A stretch of DNA of 64,000 bases, taken from Segetibacter sp. 3557_3 (GTDB taxonomy: Bacteria > Bacteroidota > Bacteroidia > Chitinophagales > Chitinophagaceae). Position numbers and translations under genes: made by a program. Position 1 is the stretch's first letter; every line of letters begins with the position of its first letter. Under the pieces are notes generated by a model. The model did not search any database and was not told where the DNA came from. It saw only the letters and a list, made by a program, of their open reading frames with translations. Shown piece after piece: positions 1-10,843 of the stretch. The stretch lies in contig NZ_SMSK01000001.1 in the NCBI RefSeq assembly GCF_004354985.1, positions 248,001 through 312,000 on the forward strand. The letters run 5' to 3'.

Positions 1-140
1 AATGCCATCGTAAAAACATGCAGGTAATTCCCTGGACGGTTAACACGGTTAATGAAATGAATAGCCTGGTAGATATGGGAGTTGATGGGATTATTTCAGA
101 TTATCCCAACCTTTTTAAACAACTGCAGGTAAATAAATAG
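1..140 (+). CDS. Glycerophosphodiester phosphodiesterase, C-terminal fragment
   Basis: The reading frame is open from the left edge (first full codon at 3) and stops at TAG 138-140, giving the last 45 residues. The segment contains VIPWTVN, followed about 15 residues later by [11 protein letters not shown] and then a short LFKQL tail. This is the standard end of GDPD-family TIM barrels, where W-T-V-N forms the penultimate beta strand and GVDGIxTDxP closes the barrel. The enzymes hydrolyse glycerophosphodiesters to an alcohol and glycerol-3-phosphate. The catalytic His/Glu residues lie outside the window, so activity and localisation cannot be judged. No terminator is obvious after the stop. 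Confidence 0.8.
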   Translation, partial: CHRKNMQVIPWTVNTVNEMNSLVDMGVDGIISDYPNLFKQLQVNK

Positions 141-570
141 CTTCAAGGGAGCGTTCCGAACAACCTCACTACGCGCTCATCTAAAGCTGAATAGCCAATA
201 TGTGGTTGAAGGGTTGCCGCCTGCCGAACAGGGCTTCATTCGGGCGGGCTCCAACTGGCGAAGCTGCAGGGGCAACAATGCACCATCCTGGTGATTCGCT
301 CATCACCAAAAAAGTTTAGTGCTTGCCGTTTGGATATCAATCGAGAACAGATCAATTAATAGCTTTTGTTGGTAGGGTAGGCGTGGATATTACCAGGACC
401 GCTAAATAACTGCCGCTCTCGCTGAATATGCCGGTGCATATTTGACTGCCATTGCTTGCAAAAGCATGGAAAACGTTCAAAACAATTATTTAAACGTATG
501 CAGCGCCAGGTTAGCAAATAGTCAATAATCGGTGATTTTATTCGTTTATATTTATTAACTAAGCCTGCTT
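141..570. other. Gene-free spacer before the giant surface protein
   Basis: No convincing ORF or RNA was seen. There is an imperfect GC-rich inverted repeat at about 208-244 (CCGCCTGCCGAA against TTCGGGCGGGC) and a weak GGTGA/TCACC pair near 290-308. The final 40 bases before 571 are very AT-rich, as expected for a promoter, but I cannot fix a TAnnTTTG box there. Confidence 0.5.
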
Positions 571-3500
571 ATGAATAAAACCCTACCCTTCAATTGCAAT
601 CCTGCTTCAGATACCCCACATAACACGATCATTTTTTCCGGACCAGGGATATATGGGCCCGGTAAAAAGGCCCGGGGATTGAAGATTATCATTTTACTGT
701 TGGTGTTTTTTTCGCAGGTAAACTTTTCAGCAAATGCACAAACCGTTACCATACCGGCCCCGCCTTCAGTTACACTCAGCCCCCTATTCTCGTCGAGCGT
801 GGTAACCTTTGTTGTAGAGAATACCAACAATGTGCCTTTAACGGTAAAGGGAGTATCCAATTACTTATTGCGAAGTGGTCCTGCAACGGTCTTTACACTG
901 TACTATTCTTCCACGTCACTTTCCGGCCCCTCAACAATCTCCTCACCTGAATGGCTTGAAGTTGCGACATCTGCTCCAATCCAGGCTACTGCAGATGGGA
1001 TTACTTCAATTTTCAGCAGCCTGAATTTGGTCGTTCCTGCAAACAGACAATTCCGCTTTGCGCTAAAGACTAGCCAGATAGGTGTACTGTATACTGCAAT
1101 TGACAGGGGAGAGACGAAGGTCTTCTCCTCAACGGGAATAAATTTGAAGACAGGTGATACAAAGATTGCGGAACAAAACGTTGGTTATTACGGACCAGGT
1201 AACCTTTTGTATTCTCCGGCGAATTTTTGTGGCACCGTTACTTGCGAAGTGGGCCCTTGCACGAGTCCGCCGGTCACGGTGCCCATTGTGGTTAACTCGA
1301 CAGTGCAGTGCGCACGGGATAGCTTTACCCTTAGTGAACCCACTTATGCGTCGGGCCTGGTATATCAATGGCAATATTCGCCCGACAATGTTACCTGGTA
1401 CAGCATTCCGGGCGCTTCCGGTGCAACCTTCAGGACGGTTCAGAATGTATCCACCTGGTACCGGGTGTTTCTCCTTTGCGGCACAACAACCGCTATGTCA
1501 GAAAGTGTCAGGATCACGACCCCGCTACCCATGTCGGGAACTTATACCATCAATAATCAACAACCTACAGCTGGTAGAAATTTCAATACTTTCTCCGACG
1601 CGTTTTCAAACCTGTGCCAGGTCAGTGGCCCCGTTGTATTCAATGTTCAGCCAGGCACACCTTACGTGGAACAGGTTAGGATGAAAGCAGTAGCCGGCAC
1701 ATCTGCCACAAATACGATCACAATAAACGGGAATGGTGCCGAGCTTACGTTTAATTCGCTTAACTCTAATGAAAGGCCGGTATTAAAGTTGGATGGAGCA
1801 GATCGAATAATCATCGATAGTCTGACCATCAACACCGGTTCAGGGTTATATGGATGGGGAATACAACTTGCAAATAACGCTGATACAAATATCATCAGGC
1901 GGTGCCGCATAGTTTCATCCCTAACGGCTGGCTCCGACAATGCTGCAGGTATCGTAATTAGCTCTGATTCGAAAAGCCCAACCTCAACGGGGACTGCTCA
2001 GGGCATTTGTAATTTTAACCTGATTACATCTAATTATATTACCGGCGGTGGTTATGGTATTACCATCGTTGGCTTCAACCGGCAATACAGTGACAACGGC
2101 AACACAGTAACGAACAATGTAATCACTGACTTCCAATCCAGCGGGATGTACCTCACTCAAACGAAAGCAACCATAATTGAGGGCAACGATATTAGTAATC
2201 CATTAAGGCAGGGTGCTTCCTTCACCGGTATCTACGCCACATACGACAACGCAAATTTTATCATTTCCAAAAACCGGATCCATGATCCTTTTGGCGGTGA
2301 TCCCTCCAGTCCAGCTTCGGCATATGGAATATATCTGAGCAGTGTTAACCCGTACCAGGGTGAGGAGGGAACAATCAGTAATAACCTCGTTTATAATATG
2401 CATGGCCAGGGATGGATATACGGCCTTTATCTTTTCAGTTCACGCGGCTTCAGGATTTATCATAACACGATTTCACTTGATGACAAAAAGCGGGCGGTCT
2501 ATAACAGCACCAGGATAGGTTTTTATTCCAACGCTACCGGTAGCGGAATCGGTACTGCTACTCACTTGTTCAACAACATCTTTAATATCGGAAGCGGCGG
2601 AAAGGGCAGCGCCCTGGTCTTTGATGTCCCTTCAACTTATTCATCCTCCGTTTTCCGCGCTGATTACAACAGTTATTATCTTACCGGAACTATAACAAAT
2701 TATATCGGGCAAACCAACAATACGTTCCAGTCTACGTTGGCCCAATGGCAGGTAGCATCGGGCCAGGATGTACACTCGCTTACGCTAAATCCTTTATTCA
2801 CCGATACTGCAGCCGCCAATTATCAACCGCTTGCCCTTGCGCTCAATAACAAAGGCGTATACGTTGGGATTACCACCGATATTTTGAACCAGCCGCGAAA
2901 TGTAAGCACTCCCGACATTGGTGCTTATGAGTTTACAACCTGCGTGAGCCCCGCATCAGCCGGAACGGCAACTTCACCCAACCCGGTAATATGTGCGGCA
3001 ACTGGGGTGTCCCTTAAACTAACGGGCAACTCAACTGGTGCAGGACAAACCTATCAATGGCAAACGTCGACTTCAGCAACAGGCCCATATACGTCCATAG
3101 GAAATCAGCTGTTTTACCCGGATACCATTGTCAACGCGATAAACAACAACTACTACCGCGCGGCAGTTACGTGCAGTGGAAGTACCCAGTACTCAATACC
3201 ATTCAGGGTCCAGGCCAGCCAGCTGTTCCCAGGAGGAACTTATACAATTAATTCATTCGTTAGTACCGGGGGAACAAACTTTAAAAGTTTTGCCGATGCT
3301 GTACTTGCGGTAAAGTGTGGTACTACAGGCCCGGTTGTTTTTAACGTTGCTCCCGGTAGCGGTCCCTATAATGAACAGGTAATAATGGACTCTGTTGCAG
3401 ACGGGTCTGCTGCAAACCCGGTTACATTCAATGGCAACGGGGCAATCCTTCGTTTCAGTTCAAATAACGCAGATGAGCGGGCTGTTATTAAACTCCGGGG

Positions 3501-6500
3501 TGCAAAACGGATTACGCTTGACAGTTTAGTAATTGACGCAAGAGGGAGCGGCAGGCGCCAGGTGGGCATTCAACTCGTGAACAATGCAGATTTTAACACC
3601 ATAAAGCGATGCACAATTTATACGGACACTACAATAGCGCCCACCGGGGAAATGTACACCGGGATACTGGTAAATGCCGATGACTTGAGCAAATTAGCTG
3701 CGTTAACAGGAAGTATTTCGTGTGACAGCAACACCATTAGCTCCAATAAAGTTGATGGTGGATACATTGGGATCTATCTTAATGGGAGCGATACGGCAGA
3801 GCAAAGAAATAACAGCGTAGCCGGAAATACCATAACCAACTTTTTTAATTATGGGATCCGGACAGTTTCAAATACGGATGTTGTCATCGAACGGAATATT
3901 ATCGCCCGCCCCGCCAGGGTTAATGTAGCAGAGTTCACCGGAATTGAATTAGATGGTGCAAGAAGCGCCGTAATAACCAGGAACCGCATTTCTGATCCTT
4001 TTGGTGTAAATCGCCTGGCTACTGTATCGGCCACGGGTATACACATTACCAGGGGCAAGCCAGGTGGACAAGGATACATCTTAACAAACAACCTGCTGTA
4101 TCACTTCTTTAGCGAACGCGGCATAGTTGGCATACGCAACTCAAGTGCCGAAAAGGTGAGCATATATCATAATACTATTGCTTTGGACGATACCAGTAGC
4201 AGATCACTTTGGGGCACCGTTGGGATGGAATTCCCCTCAAGTTCTAGCCCGTTATCACAGCAGCTAATATTCAATAACATCATCACGATCAATCGTGGCG
4301 GAACGGGCAACAAGTACCTTTTTTACTTCGCAAGTTCAAGTACCAATACCATTTTAAGCTCCGATAACAACGGGTTGTTTATTTCACCCGGCGCAAATAG
4401 TTTTGTGGCTTATTCAGGTGGTAATGTTTCCAGTTTGTCGCAATGGCAAAGGTTCGGAAGGGATTTAGCATCGGTTTTTACTGATCCGAGATACGTCGAT
4501 CCTTTAGCAGGAAACTACCAACCCCTCACGGCAGCGTTGGATAACAAAGGCAGACCGGTTGGCATTGCCATCGACATCAATGGTCAGCAGCGGAGTTTCA
4601 AATACCCCGACATGGGCGCATACGAATTTACCGGCCCATCTTGTACAACTCCTCCTAACCCTGGCTTGGCCAGGGATACGGTTACAGGAGTATCCAACTG
4701 GTGTAATGGATCCATGATCAGGTTATACCTGCAAGGGAACTCCGAGGGTGATGGCCAAACCTACCAGTGGCAGAAATCCGATTCAGAGCAGGGTCCGTGG
4801 ACGGCAATGGGCGAACCCATGTTGCTGCCCGATACCAGTTTCCTGGGTTCCGGTAATTTTTATTATCGCGCTGCCGTAAGCTGTGGAGGAAACACTGCGT
4901 TTTCGAATACCCTCCATATCAATTTACAACCTGTTTTTGCAGTCGGTATCTACACGATCAATTCAGCAGCGGCAACGGGCGGAACAAATTTTAAAAGTTT
5001 TAAAGATGCCGTTGATGCCATCAGGTGTGGCATTGATGGCCCAGTAATTTTCAATGTGGCACCCGGAAGCGGGCCATACAACGAGCAGGTTAAAATCATA
5101 TCCATACCCGGTGCTTCACCAGCTAACACGGTTACCTTTAATGGCAATGGAGCTGTCATCAGCTTCAACATCAATACATCAAGCGAAAAAGCCATTGTTA
5201 AGCTTGAGAGCGCAAAATTTGTCACCTTCGACAGCCTCATCTTAAATACCGGAACCGGAACATTTGGAACTGGGTTTGAACTGACTCGTCGGTCAGACTC
5301 TAATGTCATCAGGAGGTGTACCATCAACATGTCGCGAAGTACTACCAGTTTCGGTTTCATTGGAATAGACATGAATGGCAGCAGAGGGAACCTGTGCGCC
5401 GACAACAGCATATTAGGCGGATTTTATGGCATCCTGTCTAACGGGCAGCCAAACACCCTTGAACACAACATCGTGCAGGATTTTTACTCTCACGGCATTT
5501 ACTTATCCAATGCTCCAGGCGCAATTGTTCGACGCAATGACATCAGCAGGCCTTTAAGAAGCAATCCTGATCGATTTGTTGGAATTTTTGCAGAAGGTAC
5601 AGCCAATAACATCGACATTTCGCAGAATGTTATTCATCATCCTTTCGGTGGAAACCTCGTTCTTGACGCTTTGGCTACGGGTATTTCTGTTGCCTCTGCT
5701 TTTGCAACTGCAGGCAACGAAGTGCTCGTGAGTAACAATCTTGTGTACCAGATGGATGGAGCCGGCGGAAGAACTGGTTTGTTCGTGACAAACTCGAGCT
5801 TCATTAGGGTTTCAAATAACACAGTTGTATTTGCTAACCGATCTTCACAGTCCTTATCAGGCTCGACAGGCTACGAACATAATCGAAGTACAAATACGGA
5901 GTTTAAGAATAACATTATCAGCATTACAGGTGGGGGAACAGGAAAAAATGTAGGCCTTGCAGTTTCGGAAAGGACAACAGGGCTGACTGCTGACTTTAAT
6001 AACTACTTTATCAACGGTAGCTCAGGCAACAATGCCATAGGTGACACTACACAAATTACTTTTCGCAGTTTACAGCAATGGCAGGCAGCAACGGGTTGGG
6101 ATAAACATTCAACTACATTAAACCCCCAGTTCACTGATACGGCCGTGCTGAATTTCTTACCGACCAACGCCGCATTAGACAACAGGGGAACGCCCGTTGG
6201 TATACTTTCCGACTTTACGGGTCGCACCCGCGATACCAACACTCCCGATGTTGGTGCCTACGAATTTGGTGCAGCTACTTGTACTACGCCACCGGTCCCG
6301 GGAACAACAACAGCATCGTTAAGTTCTGTTTGTTCCGGAACCCCCGTATTACTTGAAGTAACAGGCCAGTCGGTAGGGCCAGGGCAAACTTACCAGTGGC
6401 AAACTGCCAACAATGCATCAGGGCCATATTCAAACCTGGGTACTCCACAATACCACCCGGATACCATTATCAACATATCAAATTCGCGGTACTACCGAGC

Positions 6501-9500
6501 TGCGATTACGTGTGCCGGAAACACAGGATTTGCACAGCCGGTACTTGTTAGTACAGGTCTGCTTTTCCAGGGTGGCACCTATACCATCAACTCGAGGGCA
6601 GTAACGGGTGGAGGAAATTTCCAAAGTTTTGCTGCCGCAACTGAAGCCACAAAGTGCGGGATCAGCGGACCTGTCGTGTTTAACGTTGCTCCCGGAAGCG
6701 GTCCGTATTATGAGCAGGTCGTTATCGATTCCATACCAGGAATGTCCGCAACGAATACCATTACGTTCAATGGAAACGGCGCATCTATAAACTACAGTTC
6801 CAATAACATGCAGGAACGGGCAGTTGTAAAACTGAATGGAGCGAAATTCATTACTTTGGATAGTTTGGTTATCGATTCCCGTGGCGCGGGCATGTACCAA
6901 TACGGTTTACAGTTCATCAGAAATGCAAGTTTTAACACAGTAAAGAACTGTTCGGTTTATATTGACACCACCACGGCATCAAATGCCTGGTCGTCTACAG
7001 GTATTGTGTTAAATCCCAACCTAAATGCCGCCGATCAGGCAGGTGCCGGTGCTTTCATTTGCCAAAGTAACCTGATCACATCAAATAAGATTAATGGAGG
7101 ATATTATGGAATAACAGCCATTGGCAATGACTCGTTCTTTTGCAAAAGCAACGTTGTTCAAAACAACAGCATTACCGATTTTCATTATACGGGCATATAC
7201 ATCGACCGTAATGAAAACGTAGTTATTGAAAAGAATGCACTTTCAAGACCCTACCGCTTAAATGTTGCACTATTCAGGGGCATTTACCTGATCAACAGTA
7301 AAGCAGCCGTTGTTTCAAAAAACCGGCTGTTCAACCCTTTTGAAATGAATCGTTCAAACAACTTGCAAATGAACGGTATTTCGCTTCAATCATGTACCGG
7401 GCTTGGTACACAGGATAACATAGTAAGCAATAACCTAATCTACAATCTTAATGGGCAGGGCAGTATCACCGGCATATCGCTAAGCTCTTCCACTAATGTG
7501 GGCCTTTATCACAATACAATTGTTCTCAACGATACAGTGACCACGTCAACCGGGGTGGTATATGGGATCATCATTCAGTTTGCAAATAATTCCTCCAACA
7601 AAATAGCCAACAACTTAATCAACCTGACCAGGTCAGGTACAGGCTTACAGGTAGCTGTATACATGCAACCTAATGGAGCTATATTCAACAACAACAACTA
7701 TTATGCTCCTCCAAAAGCAAACCGGTTTATCGGTGTTACAAATAGCATCAATTATGCAACACTATCGGCATGGCAGGCAGCCACCGCACAAGATGTGAAT
7801 AGTTCGAGTACCGACCCGCAATTCGTGAACCCGGCGAGCGGCAACTTTCAACCGTTTTCTCCTTTGCTCGATAACAAAGGCACACCTGTTGGTGTTTCAA
7901 CAGATATCAGGGACGTTGCAAGAAGTACCAGCACACCCGATATCGGGGCATATGAATTTACTGTTCCATTATGTGTAGATCCACCAACACCCGGAACGGC
8001 GGTAGCCACCTTAGGAGCAATAACCAACGCCTGTTCCCTGGCGCAGGTTCAGTTAGCACTTACAGGCAACTCAGCAGGGGCTGGTCAAACCTACCAATGG
8101 CAAAGGGCATTTAATGCCACGGGACCTTTTACTTCAATTGGTAATTTTTCTATACGGTCCGACACGATTGTCCAGGTCTCCGGCACATCCTACTATCGGG
8201 CAGCTGTAACCTGCGGAGGCAATACGCAATTCTCAACTCCGGTACAAGTGGTCTTTCCTGCACGGCTTTCCGGTACGTACACCATCAATCAGGCGAAGCC
8301 AACGGGAGGCAGGAACTACGAAAGTTTCAACGCCGCGGTTAACGCACTTGCATGTGGGATAGCGGGGCCGGTTGTATTTAACATCGCGCCTGGCACGTAC
8401 AATGAGCAGATCACGATCAATTTCATAAACGGATCTTCCGCTTCCAACCGAATAACCTTCCAGGCGGTAGATAGCCTTAACCGTCCTGAACTTTCGATGG
8501 TGACTACCGCATCTAATTATACACTGATCAACTTATTTTCAAGTTTTGTAACCCTTCGTGGTATTGCTATTCGGGCAGTGAACAATGTACCTTTTACCAA
8601 TCCATATGGAAGGGGTATAAACCTGAATGGCGGACATGCCGACAGCATTATTGCCTGTTCCATTTCGCTGCCTGCTGCTTATGACGATGCCACGGGTATG
8701 TCGGCCATCGGTATACAAGGGAGTATGGGTAACGATTGCGCCATCATCAATTCGGCTGTTTTTGCGGGTTCTTACGGCATCTACCTTGAGGCTGGTAGAA
8801 ACCTAACAATGAGAGGAAATTCAATAACTACCCTTGTTCAGGGGGTGAATATCACGCGCTCCCGGTTGCTCACCTTTAACGCTAATAAGGTTAGTACAGG
8901 TGGTGACACCCGTTTCAATACGGCCGTAATCTTGAATGGGGATAGTACAGTTGAAATTTTGAACAACAGGGTAAGTGCGGGCATCTCTTATAACTTTAAT
9001 CGTAGTGCTACTGCCTTCGTGATCAGTTGCTCTGCCGCAGGCTCGGAGCCGCTGAGAATAATGAACAATGCGGTTTCCGGCAGCGGTACATCGAATGACG
9101 CTGCTACCAGCCTTACAGGATTAGTGATCAGTTCGAATAACGTAATGTTTGTAAATAACACGGTTGAGGTTAATACTTATTTTTCAAACTCCGTGGCTTT
9201 ATCTATAAACGCCAATCAACTGGAGGCTTACAACAATACCGTGAGTATCGACGCAGGCGGAAATTCAACCAATGCCAACGTGCGGGGAACTTCGCTTAGT
9301 GCAGGCATCGGCATTCTTAAAAACAATATTTTTTCTCAGACTAACGGATTGGGTACAGCACTCTCTCTCCAAAACCCGGCTGCATTCACAAGCGACTACA
9401 ACGATATCTATAGCAGCGGTGCTGTACTTGTACGATCAGGATCTCCGGCCGCTGCTTACAATACGCTACAAGCCTGGCGAAATGCAACAGGGTTAGACAA

Positions 9501-10704
9501 AAACTCAATCAGCTATCCACCGGTATTTATCCGTGACTTTTCAGGCGACAATCCACGACCGTTATACCCCGACACCCTTAAAGCGGAAGTGTGGGCGTTA
9601 CATGGGCAAGGTGTGCAGGTGCCCGGAAATGACCGGGACAAACTTGGCAGGGCTCGTCCAACCACGTTAGTTGAAGGTGTTCCTGACCTTGGTGCATACG
9701 AGTTTACACCCCGTGTGGGGCCACCTGTTGCCACCGCAGTGCCTGCCCTTCCTTCAGCAGGAACAACCCAATCGTTTTTATTTGCAACAGATACAATTGC
9801 AAAAATCACGTGGGCCGCGGGTGCCCGGGTACCTGACTCCGTTAAGGTCAGCAGGTACTCCGGTGTCATTCCGCCTTCGGTCGTACCCACAACAAAGTCC
9901 ATGTACTTTTTCGACAGTATCCAGGCCTTTGGCACGGGCCCCTACAATTATAGTATCGATATCAACTATAAAGATCCATGGCTTGGAACATTACTAAACG
10001 AGAGGCTGACCAGGCTTGCTAAACGAAACAGTCCGGCAAGTTGGGTCACCTATGCTAACTCAATTCCCGATACGGTTTCGAATACAATAGGGTATAGTCA
10101 GCTCAGTAATTTTTCCTTGTTCGCGGCTATGGAAAACAATTCACCTCTACCTGTTAACCTGCTTACATTTACTGCGGCAAAGGCCGGCAACGATGTTGTC
10201 GTGGCCTGGAAAACGACAAACGGGGTAAATACCGCCAGTTTCGAAGTTCAACGATCGGCAAATGGACGAACGTTCGAAGGAGCCGGGCTGCTAAGTGCAA
10301 ATGGAATCTCGGGCGTTCAAAATTATACCTTAGTTGATCGGGGAATACTTAGTCGTGCAACGAGTAAGGTGCTTTATTACAGGTTGAAGATGATGAGTAA
10401 AGATGGCACCCTCGAATATTCAAGAGTGGTCCAGATTGACATCGAGACAGGAAGTAATTTGATCACCGTAACACCAAATCCTTTTTCCGACAGAGTTTTA
10501 ATTAACATCAATTCCGTCGCTGATGCCTCCGTAGTATTCTCCATTACGGACTCAAAAGGCGCTATGTTGATTAAGCGAAGCAGACAAGTTAGCGCGGGTC
10601 TTACTTCATTGCCCGTAGGAGGACTTGAACAATGGAGTAGTGGATTGTACCTGTTAAAGATTATAATAGCAGGCGAAACACATGTCATTAGATTATTTAA
10701 ATAA
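571..10704 (+). CDS. Giant repeat-built right-handed beta-helix surface protein, T9SS type A sorting
   Basis: A 3377-residue secreted protein. After an unusually long polar n-region, a hydrophobic segment at about residues 38-52 ending in ANAQ looks like a signal peptide. The body is five similar units starting near residues 323, 889, 1458, 2002 and 2567. Each unit begins with TYTIN and a SF-DA motif, runs through GPVVFNV-PG and NNxI/RCxI rungs typical of parallel beta-helix (right-handed) repeats, and ends with a NPQF-type loop and PDIGAYEF. The units are joined by Ig-like linkers carrying TYQWQ and YYRAAVTC. The C-terminus has an LPVNLLTF module and, from about residue 3298, a T9SS type A sorting domain (TPNPF start, GLYLLKI, RLFK end). 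By family knowledge it is an outer-surface or secreted adhesin or polysaccharide-interacting protein. No catalytic site is recognised. Alternative starts downstream would shorten the leader. Confidence 0.88.
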   Translation: MNKTLPFNCNPASDTPHNTIIFSGPGIYGPGKKARGLKIIILLLVFFSQVNFSANAQTVTIPAPPSVTLSPLFSSSVVTFVVENTNNVPLTVKGVSNYLLRSGPATVFTLYYSSTSLSGPSTISSPEWLEVATSAPIQATADGITSIFSSLNLVVPANRQFRFALKTSQIGVLYTAIDRGETKVFSSTGINLKTGDTKIAEQNVGYYGPGNLLYSPANFCGTVTCEVGPCTSPPVTVPIVVNSTVQCARDSFTLSEPTYASGLVYQWQYSPDNVTWYSIPGASGATFRTVQNVSTWYRVFLLCGTTTAMSESVRITTPLPMSGTYTINNQQPTAGRNFNTFSDAFSNLCQVSGPVVFNVQPGTPYVEQVRMKAVAGTSATNTITINGNGAELTFNSLNSNERPVLKLDGADRIIIDSLTINTGSGLYGWGIQLANNADTNIIRRCRIVSSLTAGSDNAAGIVISSDSKSPTSTGTAQGICNFNLITSNYITGGGYGITIVGFNRQYSDNGNTVTNNVITDFQSSGMYLTQTKATIIEGNDISNPLRQGASFTGIYATYDNANFIISKNRIHDPFGGDPSSPASAYGIYLSSVNPYQGEEGTISNNLVYNMHGQGWIYGLYLFSSRGFRIYHNTISLDDKKRAVYNSTRIGFYSNATGSGIGTATHLFNNIFNIGSGGKGSALVFDVPSTYSSSVFRADYNSYYLTGTITNYIGQTNNTFQSTLAQWQVASGQDVHSLTLNPLFTDTAAANYQPLALALNNKGVYVGITTDILNQPRNVSTPDIGAYEFTTCVSPASAGTATSPNPVICAATGVSLKLTGNSTGAGQTYQWQTSTSATGPYTSIGNQLFYPDTIVNAINNNYYRAAVTCSGSTQYSIPFRVQASQLFPGGTYTINSFVSTGGTNFKSFADAVLAVKCGTTGPVVFNVAPGSGPYNEQVIMDSVADGSAANPVTFNGNGAILRFSSNNADERAVIKLRGAKRITLDSLVIDARGSGRRQVGIQLVNNADFNTIKRCTIYTDTTIAPTGEMYTGILVNADDLSKLAALTGSISCDSNTISSNKVDGGYIGIYLNGSDTAEQRNNSVAGNTITNFFNYGIRTVSNTDVVIERNIIARPARVNVAEFTGIELDGARSAVITRNRISDPFGVNRLATVSATGIHITRGKPGGQGYILTNNLLYHFFSERGIVGIRNSSAEKVSIYHNTIALDDTSSRSLWGTVGMEFPSSSSPLSQQLIFNNIITINRGGTGNKYLFYFASSSTNTILSSDNNGLFISPGANSFVAYSGGNVSSLSQWQRFGRDLASVFTDPRYVDPLAGNYQPLTAALDNKGRPVGIAIDINGQQRSFKYPDMGAYEFTGPSCTTPPNPGLARDTVTGVSNWCNGSMIRLYLQGNSEGDGQTYQWQKSDSEQGPWTAMGEPMLLPDTSFLGSGNFYYRAAVSCGGNTAFSNTLHINLQPVFAVGIYTINSAAATGGTNFKSFKDAVDAIRCGIDGPVIFNVAPGSGPYNEQVKIISIPGASPANTVTFNGNGAVISFNINTSSEKAIVKLESAKFVTFDSLILNTGTGTFGTGFELTRRSDSNVIRRCTINMSRSTTSFGFIGIDMNGSRGNLCADNSILGGFYGILSNGQPNTLEHNIVQDFYSHGIYLSNAPGAIVRRNDISRPLRSNPDRFVGIFAEGTANNIDISQNVIHHPFGGNLVLDALATGISVASAFATAGNEVLVSNNLVYQMDGAGGRTGLFVTNSSFIRVSNNTVVFANRSSQSLSGSTGYEHNRSTNTEFKNNIISITGGGTGKNVGLAVSERTTGLTADFNNYFINGSSGNNAIGDTTQITFRSLQQWQAATGWDKHSTTLNPQFTDTAVLNFLPTNAALDNRGTPVGILSDFTGRTRDTNTPDVGAYEFGAATCTTPPVPGTTTASLSSVCSGTPVLLEVTGQSVGPGQTYQWQTANNASGPYSNLGTPQYHPDTIINISNSRYYRAAITCAGNTGFAQPVLVSTGLLFQGGTYTINSRAVTGGGNFQSFAAATEATKCGISGPVVFNVAPGSGPYYEQVVIDSIPGMSATNTITFNGNGASINYSSNNMQERAVVKLNGAKFITLDSLVIDSRGAGMYQYGLQFIRNASFNTVKNCSVYIDTTTASNAWSSTGIVLNPNLNAADQAGAGAFICQSNLITSNKINGGYYGITAIGNDSFFCKSNVVQNNSITDFHYTGIYIDRNENVVIEKNALSRPYRLNVALFRGIYLINSKAAVVSKNRLFNPFEMNRSNNLQMNGISLQSCTGLGTQDNIVSNNLIYNLNGQGSITGISLSSSTNVGLYHNTIVLNDTVTTSTGVVYGIIIQFANNSSNKIANNLINLTRSGTGLQVAVYMQPNGAIFNNNNYYAPPKANRFIGVTNSINYATLSAWQAATAQDVNSSSTDPQFVNPASGNFQPFSPLLDNKGTPVGVSTDIRDVARSTSTPDIGAYEFTVPLCVDPPTPGTAVATLGAITNACSLAQVQLALTGNSAGAGQTYQWQRAFNATGPFTSIGNFSIRSDTIVQVSGTSYYRAAVTCGGNTQFSTPVQVVFPARLSGTYTINQAKPTGGRNYESFNAAVNALACGIAGPVVFNIAPGTYNEQITINFINGSSASNRITFQAVDSLNRPELSMVTTASNYTLINLFSSFVTLRGIAIRAVNNVPFTNPYGRGINLNGGHADSIIACSISLPAAYDDATGMSAIGIQGSMGNDCAIINSAVFAGSYGIYLEAGRNLTMRGNSITTLVQGVNITRSRLLTFNANKVSTGGDTRFNTAVILNGDSTVEILNNRVSAGISYNFNRSATAFVISCSAAGSEPLRIMNNAVSGSGTSNDAATSLTGLVISSNNVMFVNNTVEVNTYFSNSVALSINANQLEAYNNTVSIDAGGNSTNANVRGTSLSAGIGILKNNIFSQTNGLGTALSLQNPAAFTSDYNDIYSSGAVLVRSGSPAAAYNTLQAWRNATGLDKNSISYPPVFIRDFSGDNPRPLYPDTLKAEVWALHGQGVQVPGNDRDKLGRARPTTLVEGVPDLGAYEFTPRVGPPVATAVPALPSAGTTQSFLFATDTIAKITWAAGARVPDSVKVSRYSGVIPPSVVPTTKSMYFFDSIQAFGTGPYNYSIDINYKDPWLGTLLNERLTRLAKRNSPASWVTYANSIPDTVSNTIGYSQLSNFSLFAAMENNSPLPVNLLTFTAAKAGNDVVVAWKTTNGVNTASFEVQRSANGRTFEGAGLLSANGISGVQNYTLVDRGILSRATSKVLYYRLKMMSKDGTLEYSRVVQIDIETGSNLITVTPNPFSDRVLININSVADASVVFSITDSKGAMLIKRSRQVSAGLTSLPVGGLEQWSSGLYLLKIIIAGETHVIRLFK

Positions 10705-10843
10705 AGCGAATGCAGAGGACCAGAGGAGCGGAGCTTTACGCGGTTTGCAGAATACTTACCCGGCGACTGAGCAGCCAGCAGGCAAAGCAATCAAGAAAAA
10801 AATTTACATAATCAAACCACATCAAAACCTATTCAGCTATATA

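Noticed and set aside
208-244. GC-rich inverted repeat as terminator of the leftmost gene
   Set aside because: It is imperfect, about 70 bp from the stop, and lacks a T-run.
4950-5411. 153-codon antisense ORF inside the giant protein gene
   Set aside because: It is a shadow of the repetitive coding sequence, and similar antisense frames recur in each repeat.
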